From NCBI RefSeq assembly GCF_029589055.1, contig NZ_JARQZP010000007.1:434001-498000 (forward strand): 64,000 bases of DNA. Direction: 5' to 3'. The notes under the pieces are model-generated. The model had not been told where the DNA came from and searched no databases. It saw only the letters and a program-made list of their open reading frames with translations. This document shows, piece by piece, positions 1 to 9,723 of the stretch. The translations under genes and the position numbers were made by a program. The stretch comes from Vibrio hannami. Its GTDB lineage: Bacteria; Pseudomonadota; Gammaproteobacteria; Enterobacterales; Vibrionaceae. Each line of letters begins with the position of its first letter. The stretch's first letter is position 1.

Positions 1-764
1 GACGGTATCGCAAAAATTACGATTGCGCGTCCACAGGTTCGAAATGCATTCCGTCCTCAAACCGTAAAAGAGATGATCAAAGCACTGGCAGATGCTCGCT
101 ATGATGAAAATGTTGGTGTGATCATTCTGACCGGTCTTGGAGAAGATGCATTCTGTTCAGGTGGTGACCAGAAGATTCGTGGCGACTACGGCGGCTATAG
201 AGATGAAGAAGGTACTCACCACTTAAACGTTCTGGACTTCCAGCGTCAGATCCGCACATGTCCGAAACCAGTCATTGCTTCTGTCGCTGGCTGGGCTGTT
301 GGTGGTGGTCATGTTCTGCATATGATGTGTGACCTGACTATTGCTGCAGAGAATGCGCAGTTTGGTCAGACTGGCCCTAAAGTTGGTTCGTTTGATGGCG
401 GCTGGGGGCTTCTTACATGGCTCGTATCGTAGGCCAGAAGAAAGCTCGTGAAATTTGGTTCCTGTGCCGTTTCTACGATGCTCAGGAAGCACTGGATATG
501 GGGCTTGTAAACACAGTTGTGCCACTGGAAGAACTTGAAAAAGAAACCGTTCGCTGGTGTCGTGAAGTACTTCAGCACAGCCCGATGGCGCTGCGTTGTC
601 TGAAAGCGGCTCTGAATGCGGACTGTGATGGACAAGCTGGTCTTCAGGAGCTTGCAGGTAATGCAACCATGATGTTCTACATGACAGAAGAGGGACAAGA
701 AGGTCGTAACTCATTCAATGAGAAGAGAAGACCGGACTTCTCTAAGTTCCCTCGTAACCCATAA
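1..764 (+). CDS. menB: 1,4-dihydroxy-2-naphthoyl-CoA synthase MenB (5' partial, frameshifted)
   Basis: MenB closes the second ring in menaquinone synthesis, converting o-succinylbenzoyl-CoA to 1,4-dihydroxy-2-naphthoyl-CoA in the cytoplasm. The reading frame is open from base 1, so the start lies outside the window. Crotonase-fold landmarks are visible: an oxyanion-hole stretch [14 protein letters not shown], then AGWAVGGGH and the MenB-type [15 protein letters not shown]. After that Gly the frame breaks at the G run 404-408: five Gs stand where six are needed to read [15 protein letters not shown]. The second half continues in the other frame to the family-typical end [12 protein letters not shown]. 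It is the first gene of a menB-menC-menE run. The indel is probably a homopolymer error, but a true null allele cannot be excluded. Confidence 0.93.
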
Positions 765-857
765 TAAAAATTCAGATGTTCACCCCGCTCAGATATATAT
801 GGGCGGGGAATTAGAGGTTAAAACCTCGCTTGCTTATCAAAAGAAGAGAAATCCCCC

Positions 858-1847
858 ATGCGTAATGCCAAGTTATACCGTTACCAGCTTCCAATGGATA
901 GTGGTGTCGTGCTTCGCGATAAAAAACTGAGCCAGAGAGATGGCTGGATAATTGAGTTATCTGAAGATAATAAAACGGCTTATGGTGAAGTCGCACCCCT
1001 GCCAGGCTTTAGCCGTGAAACCGTCGAGCAAGCCGGTGTTCAGGCTCAGGAGCAGCTAGAACTTTGGGTTGCTAAAAGGCCGATAGATTTTGACGCCTTA
1101 CTCCCCTCTGTCGCTTTTGGTCTGTCGGTAGCGGAATGTGAGTTGAAAGGTGAACTTCCTAAAGAAGGTAACTACTTTAGCGCGCCGCTTTGCTCTGGTG
1201 ATCCAGATGCCTTAATTCCAGCACTTGATGCGCTGCCTACTGAAAAGAAAGTCGCTAAAATCAAAGTTGGGTTGTATGAACCAATTCGTGACGGAATGCT
1301 GGTAAACCTGTTTTTAGAGAGCATTCCAACGCTTTCACTTCGTCTGGATGCTAATCGTGCCTGGACACCAGAGAAAGCACAGAAATTTGCTAAATATATC
1401 AATCCTTCTTATCGCCAGCGTATCGAGTTTCTCGAAGAACCATGCGAAAAACCGGAGCAGAGCTTCGCCTTCGCAATGGACTCAGGAATCGCCATCGCCT
1501 GGGATGAAACGCTACAGAACGCGGTTAAAGAAGCGGACTTTTCTTTAAGCAACCTAACAGGTGCTAAGGTGATTGTTATCAAGCCTACACTCATAGGTTC
1601 GATTGAGCGTTGCAAAGCGCTGGTGGAAGATGCTAAACGTCTGGCTATCAATGTGGTAATTAGCTCAAGTATTGAATCTAGTTTGGGGCTGAATCAATTA
1701 GCCCGGTTGGCAAAATGGCTGACTCCAGATGAGGTTCCGGGTCTTGATACCATCAAGCTATTCGGGCAGCAGTTAGAGGTACCGTGGCCGGATTGTGACT
1801 TGCCTGTAGCCCGACTGCATGATCAACCAGTCGTGTGGCAGAGTTAA
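858..1847 (+). CDS. menC: o-succinylbenzoate synthase MenC
   Basis: MenC dehydrates SHCHC to o-succinylbenzoate in menaquinone synthesis. The 329-residue protein belongs to the enolase superfamily (muconate-lactonizing subgroup). Visible active-site elements are the KIKVG lysine motif near residue 135, then the metal ligands in LRLDANRAW, FLEEPC and AWDETLQ, and the second lysine in VIVIKPTLIGS, followed by SSSIESSLG. Length matches the gamma-proteobacterial family. It starts with ATG 93 bases after menB and ends three bases before menE, so the men genes are probably co-transcribed. Confidence 0.95.
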   Translation: MRNAKLYRYQLPMDSGVVLRDKKLSQRDGWIIELSEDNKTAYGEVAPLPGFSRETVEQAGVQAQEQLELWVAKRPIDFDALLPSVAFGLSVAECELKGELPKEGNYFSAPLCSGDPDALIPALDALPTEKKVAKIKVGLYEPIRDGMLVNLFLESIPTLSLRLDANRAWTPEKAQKFAKYINPSYRQRIEFLEEPCEKPEQSFAFAMDSGIAIAWDETLQNAVKEADFSLSNLTGAKVIVIKPTLIGSIERCKALVEDAKRLAINVVISSSIESSLGLNQLARLAKWLTPDEVPGLDTIKLFGQQLEVPWPDCDLPVARLHDQPVVWQS

Positions 1848-1850
1848 TAG

Positions 1851-3245
1851 ATGTTCAATCTCTTACCAGACTGGGCTGAGAAAACACCAAATCATCCGGC
1901 GCTCTTCACGCCGGATAAGAGTTTTACCTGGTCGGAATTAGAGGCTTATGTCAGAAACATTCGCTGGAACCTGCTAAGGCAAGGGATAGAAAAAAATGAT
2001 GTTATTGCGTTGGTATCCAGGAACTGCCCGGATTTGGTGTTTATCTATCTCGCTCTGTTGGAGATTGGTGCAGTACCGGCCTTTGTTCTCCCTCAACCCT
2101 TAGTACAGCTCGAGCGCAAATTCAGGGTTATAGAGTGCTCCCATGTCTGGTGGGGAAAAGATTCTCGTAAAAACTTCTCTGATTCAGAGTTAGAGAGAGC
2201 TGCTTTGCATCATGAAGTGGTAATTAAAACCAATGCTCCCAAAGGACGGGTATCTGAGCATAATGTCAGCCAGAGTGAACCACTGGCAAGCATAGTGTTT
2301 ACATCCGGCACAACGGGAGAACCCAAAGCGGTGGCTCATACCGCTGAACAACATGAAGCATCAGCAAACGGGCTGTTAGAACAGTTGAAGTTCGAGCAGT
2401 CGGATTGTTGGTTATTAAGCTTGCCTGTCTACCATGTCTCAGGGCTCGCGATTGTCTGGCGTTGGCTATACTCGGGAGCTCAGATGAAAATTGGCCTCGG
2501 AGAGCATTTGAGTACCGATCTTGAAGGCGTTACACACGCATCGCTGGTGGCGACTCAGCTCAAGCGTTTATTGGATAGCGGCTCTAATTTAAGTCTGAAA
2601 AGAGTGTTGCTTGGCGGAAGTCACATCCCTACAGAATTGACTCAAAGGGCCAATCAAAGGGGAATTGAAACCTGGGTCGGCTATGGAATGACCGAAGCCG
2701 CCTCTACTGTAATGGCAAAAAGAGCAAATAGTTCGGGTGGTGTTGGGTATCTTCTGTCTGGCAGAGAGATAAAGCTTCAAGGGGAGCGAATTTTTATCGG
2801 AGGCAAAACGCTGGCTGAAGGCTATTATCGCCGAGGTAAACTTACTGCTCTGTCGGCAGATGGCTGGTTTGACAGTAAAGACCTGGGAGTCTGGTGTGGT
2901 GAAGAGCTTAAAGTGATAGGCAGGGCTGATAATCTGTTTATTTCTGGCGGTGAGAATATCCATTGCGAAGAGATTGAGGCCGTTCTCAATCAGCATCCAT
3001 CAGTGGTTCAGGCTATTATATTGCCAGTAGAGAACAAAGAGTTTGGTCACCGGCCGGTAGCTTTAATTCAGTCAGATATTGCAGTAGAAGAGTTGAAACT
3101 AGCTGAATGGTTAGCGGATAAACTGGTTAAGTTTAAAATACCAGATGCTTTTTATGGCATGCCTGAGCTTAGCAATGGCAGTATCAAAGTTTCCCGTAGC
3201 GAGCTTAAACGCTGGTATGAGGGTGAATTGCAACTCACCGACTAG
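1851..3245 (+). CDS. menE: o-succinylbenzoate-CoA ligase MenE
   Basis: MenE is the adenylate-forming ligase that activates o-succinylbenzoate with ATP and CoA, giving the substrate of MenB. The 464-residue protein shows the AMP-binding P-loop IVFTSGTTGEPKAV, the adenine-site motif YGMTEAAST and a C-terminal hinge region GRADNLFISGGENI. The C-terminal lysine domain ends with NGSIKVSRSELKRW. The ATG lies three bases after the menC stop, indicating an operon. A strong hairpin follows at 3266. It is an ordinary member of the family. Confidence 0.95.
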   Translation: MFNLLPDWAEKTPNHPALFTPDKSFTWSELEAYVRNIRWNLLRQGIEKNDVIALVSRNCPDLVFIYLALLEIGAVPAFVLPQPLVQLERKFRVIECSHVWWGKDSRKNFSDSELERAALHHEVVIKTNAPKGRVSEHNVSQSEPLASIVFTSGTTGEPKAVAHTAEQHEASANGLLEQLKFEQSDCWLLSLPVYHVSGLAIVWRWLYSGAQMKIGLGEHLSTDLEGVTHASLVATQLKRLLDSGSNLSLKRVLLGGSHIPTELTQRANQRGIETWVGYGMTEAASTVMAKRANSSGGVGYLLSGREIKLQGERIFIGGKTLAEGYYRRGKLTALSADGWFDSKDLGVWCGEELKVIGRADNLFISGGENIHCEEIEAVLNQHPSVVQAIILPVENKEFGHRPVALIQSDIAVEELKLAEWLADKLVKFKIPDAFYGMPELSNGSIKVSRSELKRWYEGELQLTD

Positions 3246-3265
3246 ACGAGTTGTACTTTAAGTGG

Positions 3266-3300
3266 AAGCGGTGATAATGAGTCACCGCTTTCTTGTTTCT
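3266..3300 (+). terminator. Intrinsic terminator after menE
   Basis: A 9-bp perfect stem (AAGCGGTGA pairing with TCACCGCTT, loop of 7) is followed by TCTTGTTTCT. It lies between the convergent menE and the PTS gene and probably ends the men operon. Confidence 0.7.
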
Positions 3301-3308
3301 GGACCTAT

Positions 3309-4763
3309 TTAAGCCAGTGCTCTCTTCATTTCTGCTGCAACCTTGTCGACCTTACCCAGACCAACAATAACCTGCAAGCCACCTTTACCAATAGGAACAA
3401 CACCTGCTGCACCCAATGATTTTAGTTTGTCAGAATCTGCTAGCGCGGAATCTTTTACTGTCAAACGAAGGCGGGTAATGCAGTTGTCTACTTCCAGGAT
3501 GTTTTCTGCCCCACCAATAGCAGCGATATATTCCTTAGTCAGAGCCGGAATGTTATCCGCTATTTCAGACGCTTCTGTGTTCTCATCACGACCTGGAGTT
3601 TTCAGGTTGAACTTAGTAATCGCGAAACGGAACACACTGTAGTAAAGAATAAAGAAAATAATGCCTTGTGGGATCAGCATGTACCAGTGAACCGCAAGTG
3701 GGTTCTGTGTGGAAAGTACAAAGTCAATCAAGCCCGCAGAGAAGCCGAATCCAGCAATCCACTCCATGTGAGCGGCAATATAAAGAGATATACCTGTCAG
3801 TACAGCATGAATAAAGTAAAGTACCGGAGCAACAAACATAAAGCTGAACTCTAGAGGTTCTGTGATACCGGTAAAGAAAGAGGCGAAAGCTCCCGCCAGC
3901 ATGATAGAGAAAGTCGCAGTACGTGCCTTGCTGTTTGAGGTGTGGTAAATAGCCAGAGCCGCACCAGGTAGACCAAACATCATAATAGGAAAGAAACCGG
4001 CTTGATACATGCCTGTTTGGCCGATAACTGCTCTGCCTTCAGCAATAGACTGTGCGCCACCAAGGAAGTTCGGAATGTCATTAATGCCTACAACATCAAA
4101 CCAGAAAACCGGATACAGAGCATGATGCATACCGATAGTTAGCATTAAACGGTTGAAGAAACCGAAGAGTCCTGCACCAACCGCTCCCATAGATTGTAGT
4201 TGAGTGCCGAATATTGTTAGCGAGTCGTAGACAACAGGCCATACGTACAGGAGGATAAAAGATAACCCCATACCTGCAATAGAAGTCAGAATCGGAACTA
4301 GACGCTTGCCGCTAAAAAATGCCAGAGCTTTAGGTAAGGTTACATCGCAAAAGCGGTTATAGATTTCTGCTGAAATGATACCAATAATGATGCCAACAAA
4401 CTGATTACCAACTTTAGCAAACGCTGGAGAGACATCCGATGCAGGGATTTGTAGTAACTGAGCTGCAGATTCCGGGGTTAACAGAGTGGTGACTACCATA
4501 AAACAAACAAAGCCGGACAGAGCGGCAGAGCCATTTTTATCGTTACTTAACCCGAAAGAAACACCAACGGCAAATAATAAGGCCATATTATCGATAATGG
4601 CACTACCAGACTTTATAAGAAAGGCTGCAAACAGATTGTTTGCTCCCCAGCTTACCGGATCCATCCAATAACCAATCCCCATAAGGATTGCCGCTGCAGG
4701 AAGTGTTGCAACCGGAACCATAAGGGCTTTACCCACTTTTTGCATATAACCGAGTACATTCAT
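3309..4763 (-). CDS. nagE: PTS sugar transporter EIICB, N-acetylglucosamine/glucose family (NagE-like)
   Basis: This is a membrane-embedded phosphotransferase permease that imports and phosphorylates a hexose or amino sugar, receiving phosphate from a separate EIIA. The EIIC part (about residues 1-375) has the family's multiple membrane segments with LPAAAILMGIG, GMHHALYP, GFFPIMMFGLPGAALA and GITEPLEFSFMF. The EIIB domain follows with the phosphorylated cysteine in VDNCITRLRL. There is no EIIA domain, unlike E. coli NagE. The longer frame opens with TTG at 4781. The ATG at 4763, preceded by AGGA at a suitable distance, is the better start and gives 484 residues. Divergent LysR gene at 4930. 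GlcNAc is the likeliest substrate by resemblance, but this is inference. Confidence 0.85.
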   Translation of the reverse strand: MNVLGYMQKVGKALMVPVATLPAAAILMGIGYWMDPVSWGANNLFAAFLIKSGSAIIDNMALLFAVGVSFGLSNDKNGSAALSGFVCFMVVTTLLTPESAAQLLQIPASDVSPAFAKVGNQFVGIIIGIISAEIYNRFCDVTLPKALAFFSGKRLVPILTSIAGMGLSFILLYVWPVVYDSLTIFGTQLQSMGAVGAGLFGFFNRLMLTIGMHHALYPVFWFDVVGINDIPNFLGGAQSIAEGRAVIGQTGMYQAGFFPIMMFGLPGAALAIYHTSNSKARTATFSIMLAGAFASFFTGITEPLEFSFMFVAPVLYFIHAVLTGISLYIAAHMEWIAGFGFSAGLIDFVLSTQNPLAVHWYMLIPQGIIFFILYYSVFRFAITKFNLKTPGRDENTEASEIADNIPALTKEYIAAIGGAENILEVDNCITRLRLTVKDSALADSDKLKSLGAAGVVPIGKGGLQVIVGLGKVDKVAAEMKRALA

Positions 4764-4811
4764 TTGTACTATTCCTATCAATTTGTTTATTAATATAATT
4801 AATCTAAATAG

Positions 4812-4837
4812 TTAGGGAGATTGAATTAGCCCCCTAA
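4812..4837. promoter_or_regulatory. Dyad in the PTS/LysR divergent intergenic region
   Basis: TTAGGG at 4812-4817 and CCCTAA at 4832-4837 form an inverted repeat with a 14-base spacer, between the divergent PTS gene and LysR gene. LysR regulators often bind dyads in such positions. Assignment is inference only. Confidence 0.3.
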
Positions 4838-4929
4838 AGTCGGTATTTAAAACTTATTTCTCATCGCGAACAAACTAAAATGTTGTTAGTATGAATTAAA
4901 GTTTTTAATGCGTATTAAAGGGTAGTCAA

Positions 4930-5811
4930 ATGATGGATAATCCTTTGCTCCTAAGGAATTTGCACACGTTTACGATTGTTGCAAATAGCCTGAGTTTTAC
5001 TCAGGCAGGGCATCAGTTACATATTACTCAGGGAGCAGTAAGCCACAGGATTAAGGTGCTCGAAAAGGAGTTGGGTTTTAGCCTATTTGTACGGGGAACC
5101 AGAAAGCTGGAACTGACACCTGAGGGAGAACGTTTTAACAAGACTCTTATAAAATCGCTGAATGCCATCTACTCAGATATCAATGATATAAACTCGACAG
5201 AAATGACGGGAGAGCTCTCAATTGCTGTCTCGCCAAACTTTGCTAATGGCTGGCTTTTTCCTCGACTTTCAGATTTCAAGCAGCGTTATCCAGGATTTAA
5301 TTTGTGTCTTCAGATTCATGATCAACAGCGTGACCTGGTCGCTAATAATACTGATGTTGCTTTTTATTATGGAACCGGGCATCTGAACGATGTCTATTGC
5401 CAACCATTGCTGGAAGAGAGCTATGTGCCAGTCTGTACACCAGAGTACGCCAAGAATATGCGTATGTATGAAGACGGCAATGAAGCGCTCAGAAAGGTCA
5501 ACTTTCTGAGAGTAAATGGTTCCAGAGCGTGGGAAAACTGGTTAAACCATATGGGCATCGATATTAACTCTCACCAACAGACCTACACGGTCAGTTCCCC
5601 GGGGATGGAAATTACAGCAGCAAGATACTCATCCGGGATTGCTATGGGGCGATACCTGGCGGTTAAACCAATGATTGAGAGTGGAGAGTTAGTAACACCT
5701 TACGCAGGCATGAAAACGAATCAGAAATACTGTGTGTTATGTTCTCTGGGCTCAGAAAGTCGTCCTAAGATCAAAACCTTTTTAAGCTGGGTAAACAGTC
5801 AGCTTAGTTAG
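4930..5811 (+). CDS. LysR-family transcriptional regulator
   Basis: A LysR-type regulator of 293 residues. The N-terminal winged helix-turn-helix is clear (SFTQAGHQLHITQGAVSHRIKVLEKELG, here positions about 20-48 in two stretches), followed by the usual LysR effector-binding domain. The overall pattern (SHRI, LFVRGTRKLELTPEG, then an effector domain ending in GRYLAVKPMIESGELV) resembles the GcvA/DsdC subgroup. It is transcribed divergently from the PTS permease gene with about 165 bases between the two starts, so that permease is its probable target. The effector cannot be read from the sequence. Confidence 0.88.
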   Translation: MMDNPLLLRNLHTFTIVANSLSFTQAGHQLHITQGAVSHRIKVLEKELGFSLFVRGTRKLELTPEGERFNKTLIKSLNAIYSDINDINSTEMTGELSIAVSPNFANGWLFPRLSDFKQRYPGFNLCLQIHDQQRDLVANNTDVAFYYGTGHLNDVYCQPLLEESYVPVCTPEYAKNMRMYEDGNEALRKVNFLRVNGSRAWENWLNHMGIDINSHQQTYTVSSPGMEITAARYSSGIAMGRYLAVKPMIESGELVTPYAGMKTNQKYCVLCSLGSESRPKIKTFLSWVNSQLS

Positions 5812-5901
5812 GATTAATATAATTTAGTGCAAAACAGAATTTAAAAACCATATAACCCTGTATCATAATAAAACCTCATTTAGTTCATGCAGGAATATCG
5901 G

Positions 5902-6054
5902 ATGGTCAGGGTTATACTCATCTTAGTGATAGCTATTCAACTTTTTATAGCGCTACAGTCTGAAGGCCTGATCCGAGCTTTATCTGAATTATCTGCTTTT
6001 CTTACCATTGTTATGCTGGCTTTAGGGATAAAGCAAAGCAGGCGTTCAGCATAG
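5902..6054 (+). CDS. Small membrane protein, 50 residues (hypothetical)
   Basis: A short frame between the LysR gene and yeiH. An upstream in-frame ATG exists at 5887. The ATG at 5902 is favoured because AGGA lies seven bases before it. The protein has two hydrophobic stretches (residues about 4-18, VILILVIAIQLFIAL, and 32-43, AFLTIVMLALGI) and a basic tail KQSRRSA, as expected for a tiny two-pass inner-membrane protein with a charged C-terminus. It ends 4 bases before the convergent yeiH stop. No family recognised. Whether it is translated is unproven. Confidence 0.5.
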   Translation: MVRVILILVIAIQLFIALQSEGLIRALSELSAFLTIVMLALGIKQSRRSA

Positions 6055-6058
6055 CCGC

Positions 6059-6976
6059 CTATACGTGCAGTAACCACAGCAGAGAAAGTGTTGAAATACT
6101 TACCCACAAACCCACGCCAAACAGCAATGGCTTTGCTCCCGCCGATTTTAGTTTCTCAACGGAAATACCGCAGCCAATAAAGAATAGGCAAAGTACCAGG
6201 GTTTGCTTGGATATGCGAAAGATGCCTTGATAGACAGCTTCAAACTGAGGTAAGTAATCACTTACTAAAATTGCGATACAATAAAACAGGATAAAGTACG
6301 GGATTGTGAGTTTGCTGTTCTTATTTCGGAACAGGAATGCGCTGAAAAAGGCGACTGGAATAATCCAGAGTGCGCGAGCTAGTTTCAGTGTTGTAGCCGT
6401 TTTTAACGCTTCTTCCCCGTATGCTGATGCAGCACCAACTACCGAAGAGGTATCATGAATGGCAATAGCAGCCCAGGTGCCAAGAGTGTGTTGATCCAGG
6501 CTCAGGGCATGGCCAATAACCGGAAACACAAACAGCGCTATAGAGTTAAGAACAAACACCGTCGCCAGCGCTAACCCTGTTTGTTCTTCATTCGCCTGAA
6601 TGGATGGTGAAACTGCGGCGATAGCGCTTCCGCCACATATCGATGTACCTGCTGATATTAAATAGCCGGTTTTACGTTCTAAGCCGATTTGCTTTGCTAC
6701 CAGAGTGCCAATTAATAGGGTACCGAAAATAGTCGCGACAATCAGCCCGATTCCCTGACCAGTCACGGTTAACGCTTCCTGAAAATGAATGCCAAAACCT
6801 AGCCCTACGATTGACCATGCCAGCAGCTTTTTGGTTAGTTTTGCTGTAGAAATTGATTCAGGGACTAACCCCAAGCTCGATAGCAAAAAACCAATAACCA
6901 ATGCCGTGGGGGAAGTAACCCACGGCAAAAGGCAGAAAAGAACGGCACAATAAAAAATAACGGATTTTTTGTTCAT
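6059..6976 (-). CDS. yeiH: YeiH/UPF0324 family membrane protein
   Basis: A polytopic inner-membrane protein of about 305 residues from the UPF0324 (YeiH) family, putative transporters of uncertain substrate. Family landmarks are [12 protein letters not shown], the conserved [13 protein letters not shown], and [14 protein letters not shown], the last two being re-entrant-like glycine-rich motifs. About ten hydrophobic segments can be counted. The longest frame begins at a TTG (6994). The ATG at 6976 ([10 protein letters not shown]) places the first membrane segment at the very N-terminus and is the likelier start. It stands alone, convergent with the 50-residue ORF. In other bacteria the gene often sits beside a LysR gene, and one lies about 1 kb away here. 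Confidence 0.85.
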   Translation of the reverse strand: MNKKSVIFYCAVLFCLLPWVTSPTALVIGFLLSSLGLVPESISTAKLTKKLLAWSIVGLGFGIHFQEALTVTGQGIGLIVATIFGTLLIGTLVAKQIGLERKTGYLISAGTSICGGSAIAAVSPSIQANEEQTGLALATVFVLNSIALFVFPVIGHALSLDQHTLGTWAAIAIHDTSSVVGAASAYGEEALKTATTLKLARALWIIPVAFFSAFLFRNKNSKLTIPYFILFYCIAILVSDYLPQFEAVYQGIFRISKQTLVLCLFFIGCGISVEKLKSAGAKPLLFGVGLWVSISTLSLLWLLHV

Positions 6977-7006
6977 AAGACAATTCAGAATCAATACAAG
7001 TACTAG

Positions 7007-8874
7007 CTAGCGATAATCGCCTCGCAATTCGGATACAACAGCCTTTAAATGATCGCAGTTAGCACTGCTTGCCGGAATAGGCTCTCCGGCTTCAACCTCG
7101 AGCTTGGCTCGGAATCGAGTTGGAAGGCCCTTACACGCTCTGCCTTTATGGCGGCTAAAGTAACTTCCCCATAAGCCCTTAAGAGCCATTGGGATAACCG
7201 GAACAGGAGATCGTTTAAGAATGATATCAACGCCACGCATAAATTCGTGGATATCACCATTGCTGGTAAGTCTTCCTTCAGGGAATATGCAGACAATGTG
7301 TCCTTCAGATAACGCTTCTTCTACCTCTGTAAAGGCTCTGCGAATCGAACGTCGTTTAGTGCCATCAATAGGATCACTCCCGCCCGATTGAGGAAACCTT
7401 TCAGGGGAGGAAAGTTGGCGTAATCTTCTTCCATCACGAATCGAATCAAACGAGGACAAACAGCGCTTAAAAGTAGGGCATCTACATAACTGACATGATT
7501 GCAGACAATCAACGCTCCGCCTTTCTCCGGAATATGCTGCAAATTAACATGCTTTACCCGATATAGGGAGTGGGTAAGAGTCCAAACCAAAAATCGTACG
7601 ACATAGATTGGTGCTTGTACAAACAGATATAACGCCATACAAAGATTTAAAATGGCAAGAAACAGGAATAGGTGTGGTATTTCCAGTTCCAGAATACCGA
7701 GAAACACGATGCCTAAAACAGCACTGCCAACCATAAACAGTGAGTTGAAAATATTGTTAGCCGCAATAACCTGAGAGCACTGCTTTTGCTTAGCGCGGTG
7801 TTGCATGATGGTGTATAGGGGGACAATAAACAATCCACCGGATGCACCTAAAAGTGTTAGATAAGCGAACAGTGGCCAAAGGCCCTGATAACTCACAAAC
7901 TCAGAAAAAACCTGAAAGTTAGGTAAGTCCTTTGGGATAGAGAAAGCAAACAAAGCGCCAAATATCGATATACCCAGGCTACCTAAAGGAACGATACCGA
8001 TTTCAATTCGGCCACTAGATAACTTGTCACAGAGCAATGAGCCTGCAGCAATGCCGACTGAGAACAGAGCCAACAAAAAGGAAACGGCAGCTTCATTTCC
8101 GTTTAGGTGTATCTTGGTAAAGTTGGGAAACTGAGTAAGGTAAGCCGCACCGAGAAACCAGAACCAGCTAATCGAAATAATAGCCTGGAAGACAACAGGG
8201 TCGCATTTTCCGATAGCAATCGTTTTTCGGGTTTGAGTAAGGGGCTGCCAGCGAACTTTGGATTCGGGGGCTGCGGCTGGCGTTTTAGGAATGTAAGTAC
8301 TGGTGACATATCCGGCAACAGCAAATGCCACGACCGAGATTGCAGCTACGAACTCTGCACCCTCTTGAGAGGCAATCACGCCGGCTCCGAGTGTGCCTAT
8401 CAGAATTGCCAAAAAAGTCCCGGTTTCAACCAATGCGTTGCCAGTTATCAGCTCATTGCATTTCAAATGGTTTGGAAGAAGAGCATACTTTACCGGGCCG
8501 AAAAATGCTGATTGTGTTCCCATAAGAAACAGCAATAACAACAAAATGGCATAGCTATGGGTTATAAAGCATATTGCTCCCAATGCCATGATACCGATCT
8601 CAGCCAGCTTTACCTTCCTGATAAACCAGTCTTTATCGTACTTATCCGCTAACTCACCGGCTGTTGCCGAGAATAGGAAGAAGGGCAATATAAATAGTCC
8701 GGCAGCCAGATTAATAAACAGATTTGAAGATATCGGCAGTGCGCTGCTTCCTGCGAAGGCGACAAATATTAGAAAGACGTTCTTAAAGATATTGTCATTA
8801 AACGCTCCCAAAAACTGAGTAAGAAAATAGGGAAGGAAGCGCCTTTGCGTAAGTAGTGAACCTTTGGAGGTCAT
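7007..8874 (-). CDS. MFS transporter / 1-acyl-glycerol-phosphate acyltransferase fusion (frameshifted)
   Basis: This is a two-domain membrane protein. The N-terminal ~410 residues are an LplT-like major facilitator with a start typical of lysophospholipid transporters (FLPYFLTQFLGAFNDNIFKN). The C-terminal ~200 residues are a PlsC-type acyltransferase with the HX4D motif in CNHVSYVDALLL and the EGRLT motif in CIFPEGRLTSNG. This is the Aas layout without the acyl-ACP synthetase part, so lysophospholipid flipping plus reacylation is a reasonable inferred role. The frame breaks at 7371-7372, where GG stands for an expected GGG. Restoring one base joins AGVI to PIDGTKRRSIRRAF and gives about 622 residues. 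Its start overlaps the TetR stop by 4 bases (ATGA), so the two are co-transcribed. Confidence 0.85.
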
Positions 8875-9473
8875 TGGGTATCCTTCTCGCGTCCTAGGTA
8901 ATTATCTAACAGGTTGGCAATCAGTTTTTTACCATCGATTGGTTCGGAGGCAAAAAACTTGTCGTCGACGCTAAGTAAAGTAATACCATGAACACCAGCC
9001 CATAATACCCGACTGGCTTCGACTATTTCCGCATGTGATTTATTAGAAGATACCTGTTCAATTAGGTGTTCTAGCATACCAGTCATATTATCTATTTTTT
9101 CCGACTGCCATTCGGGTAATTGCTCTCCCTGCATTGTATGTTGAAAGATCAATTGCCACCTATATGGATGCTCTTTAGCAAAATCGTGATAGCAGTAAGC
9201 CAGTAAGTAGAGTGCTTCGTCTGGAGATACTGCATCCTTTACCGATTGGGCTGTGACTTCTTTTAGTTCATCTACGGTTTGAGCGACTACGTGTAAAAGA
9301 AGCAGGTTGTAGTTTCCAAAGATGTTTACAAGAGTGCTGGGAGCGTATCCGATCATCGTTGCGACTTTACGTAAACTAAGCTCATGGTGTGAGCTATTGA
9401 TTAGGAACTCTTTTACTTTAGATAGGGTCAAATCGACCAGCTCTTCCCTGGTATGATCGTTTCTTCTTGCCAT
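8871..9473 (-). CDS. TetR/AcrR-family transcriptional regulator
   Basis: A 200-residue TetR-type regulator. The N-terminal DNA-binding helices are seen in LSLRKVATMIGYAPSTLVNIFGN (about residues 33-55). The C-terminal half resembles the WHG subgroup (ALYLLAYCYHDFAKEHPYRWQLIFQH). Its stop overlaps the start of the MFS/acyltransferase gene, so it probably controls that gene and itself. A perfect 11-base palindrome lies just upstream of its start (9490-9500). The ligand is unknown. A fatty-acyl or lipid compound is a guess from the neighbour's function. Confidence 0.88.
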   Translation of the reverse strand: MARRNDHTREELVDLTLSKVKEFLINSSHHELSLRKVATMIGYAPSTLVNIFGNYNLLLLHVVAQTVDELKEVTAQSVKDAVSPDEALYLLAYCYHDFAKEHPYRWQLIFQHTMQGEQLPEWQSEKIDNMTGMLEHLIEQVSSNKSHAEIVEASRVLWAGVHGITLLSVDDKFFASEPIDGKKLIANLLDNYLGREKDTQ

Positions 9474-9489
9474 GATATTTATTTATTAA

Positions 9490-9500
9490 GAACAGTGTTC
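9490..9500. promoter_or_regulatory. Palindrome upstream of the TetR gene (candidate autoregulatory operator)
   Basis: GAACAGTGTTC is an 11-base perfect palindrome centred 22 bases before the TetR start codon, where a self-repressing TetR would bind. No second copy was searched for systematically. Confidence 0.4.
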
Positions 9501-9723
9501 AATATTCTATGTGGCTCAATATTAACCGTCAAGAGACCGCTATCACCTCTTATACATAAGAGAGTATCTATGGTAGGGTAGTGGATGTGTTCCGTCATTG
9601 ATAAAGCACTTATTAACATTCTGAAACAATGTAAATAAGAGGCCGAATTTATTTATGGAACGTATGACTATATAGTCAGATAAATCTAATAAGATAATTA
9701 CTAGTCTAGTGTGAAGGAAGGTT

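Noticed and set aside
223..714. Long minus-strand frames across menB and similar frames opposite other genes
   Set aside because: They lie antisense to well-conserved coding regions, show no family resemblance and have no plausible ribosome site; treated as shadows.
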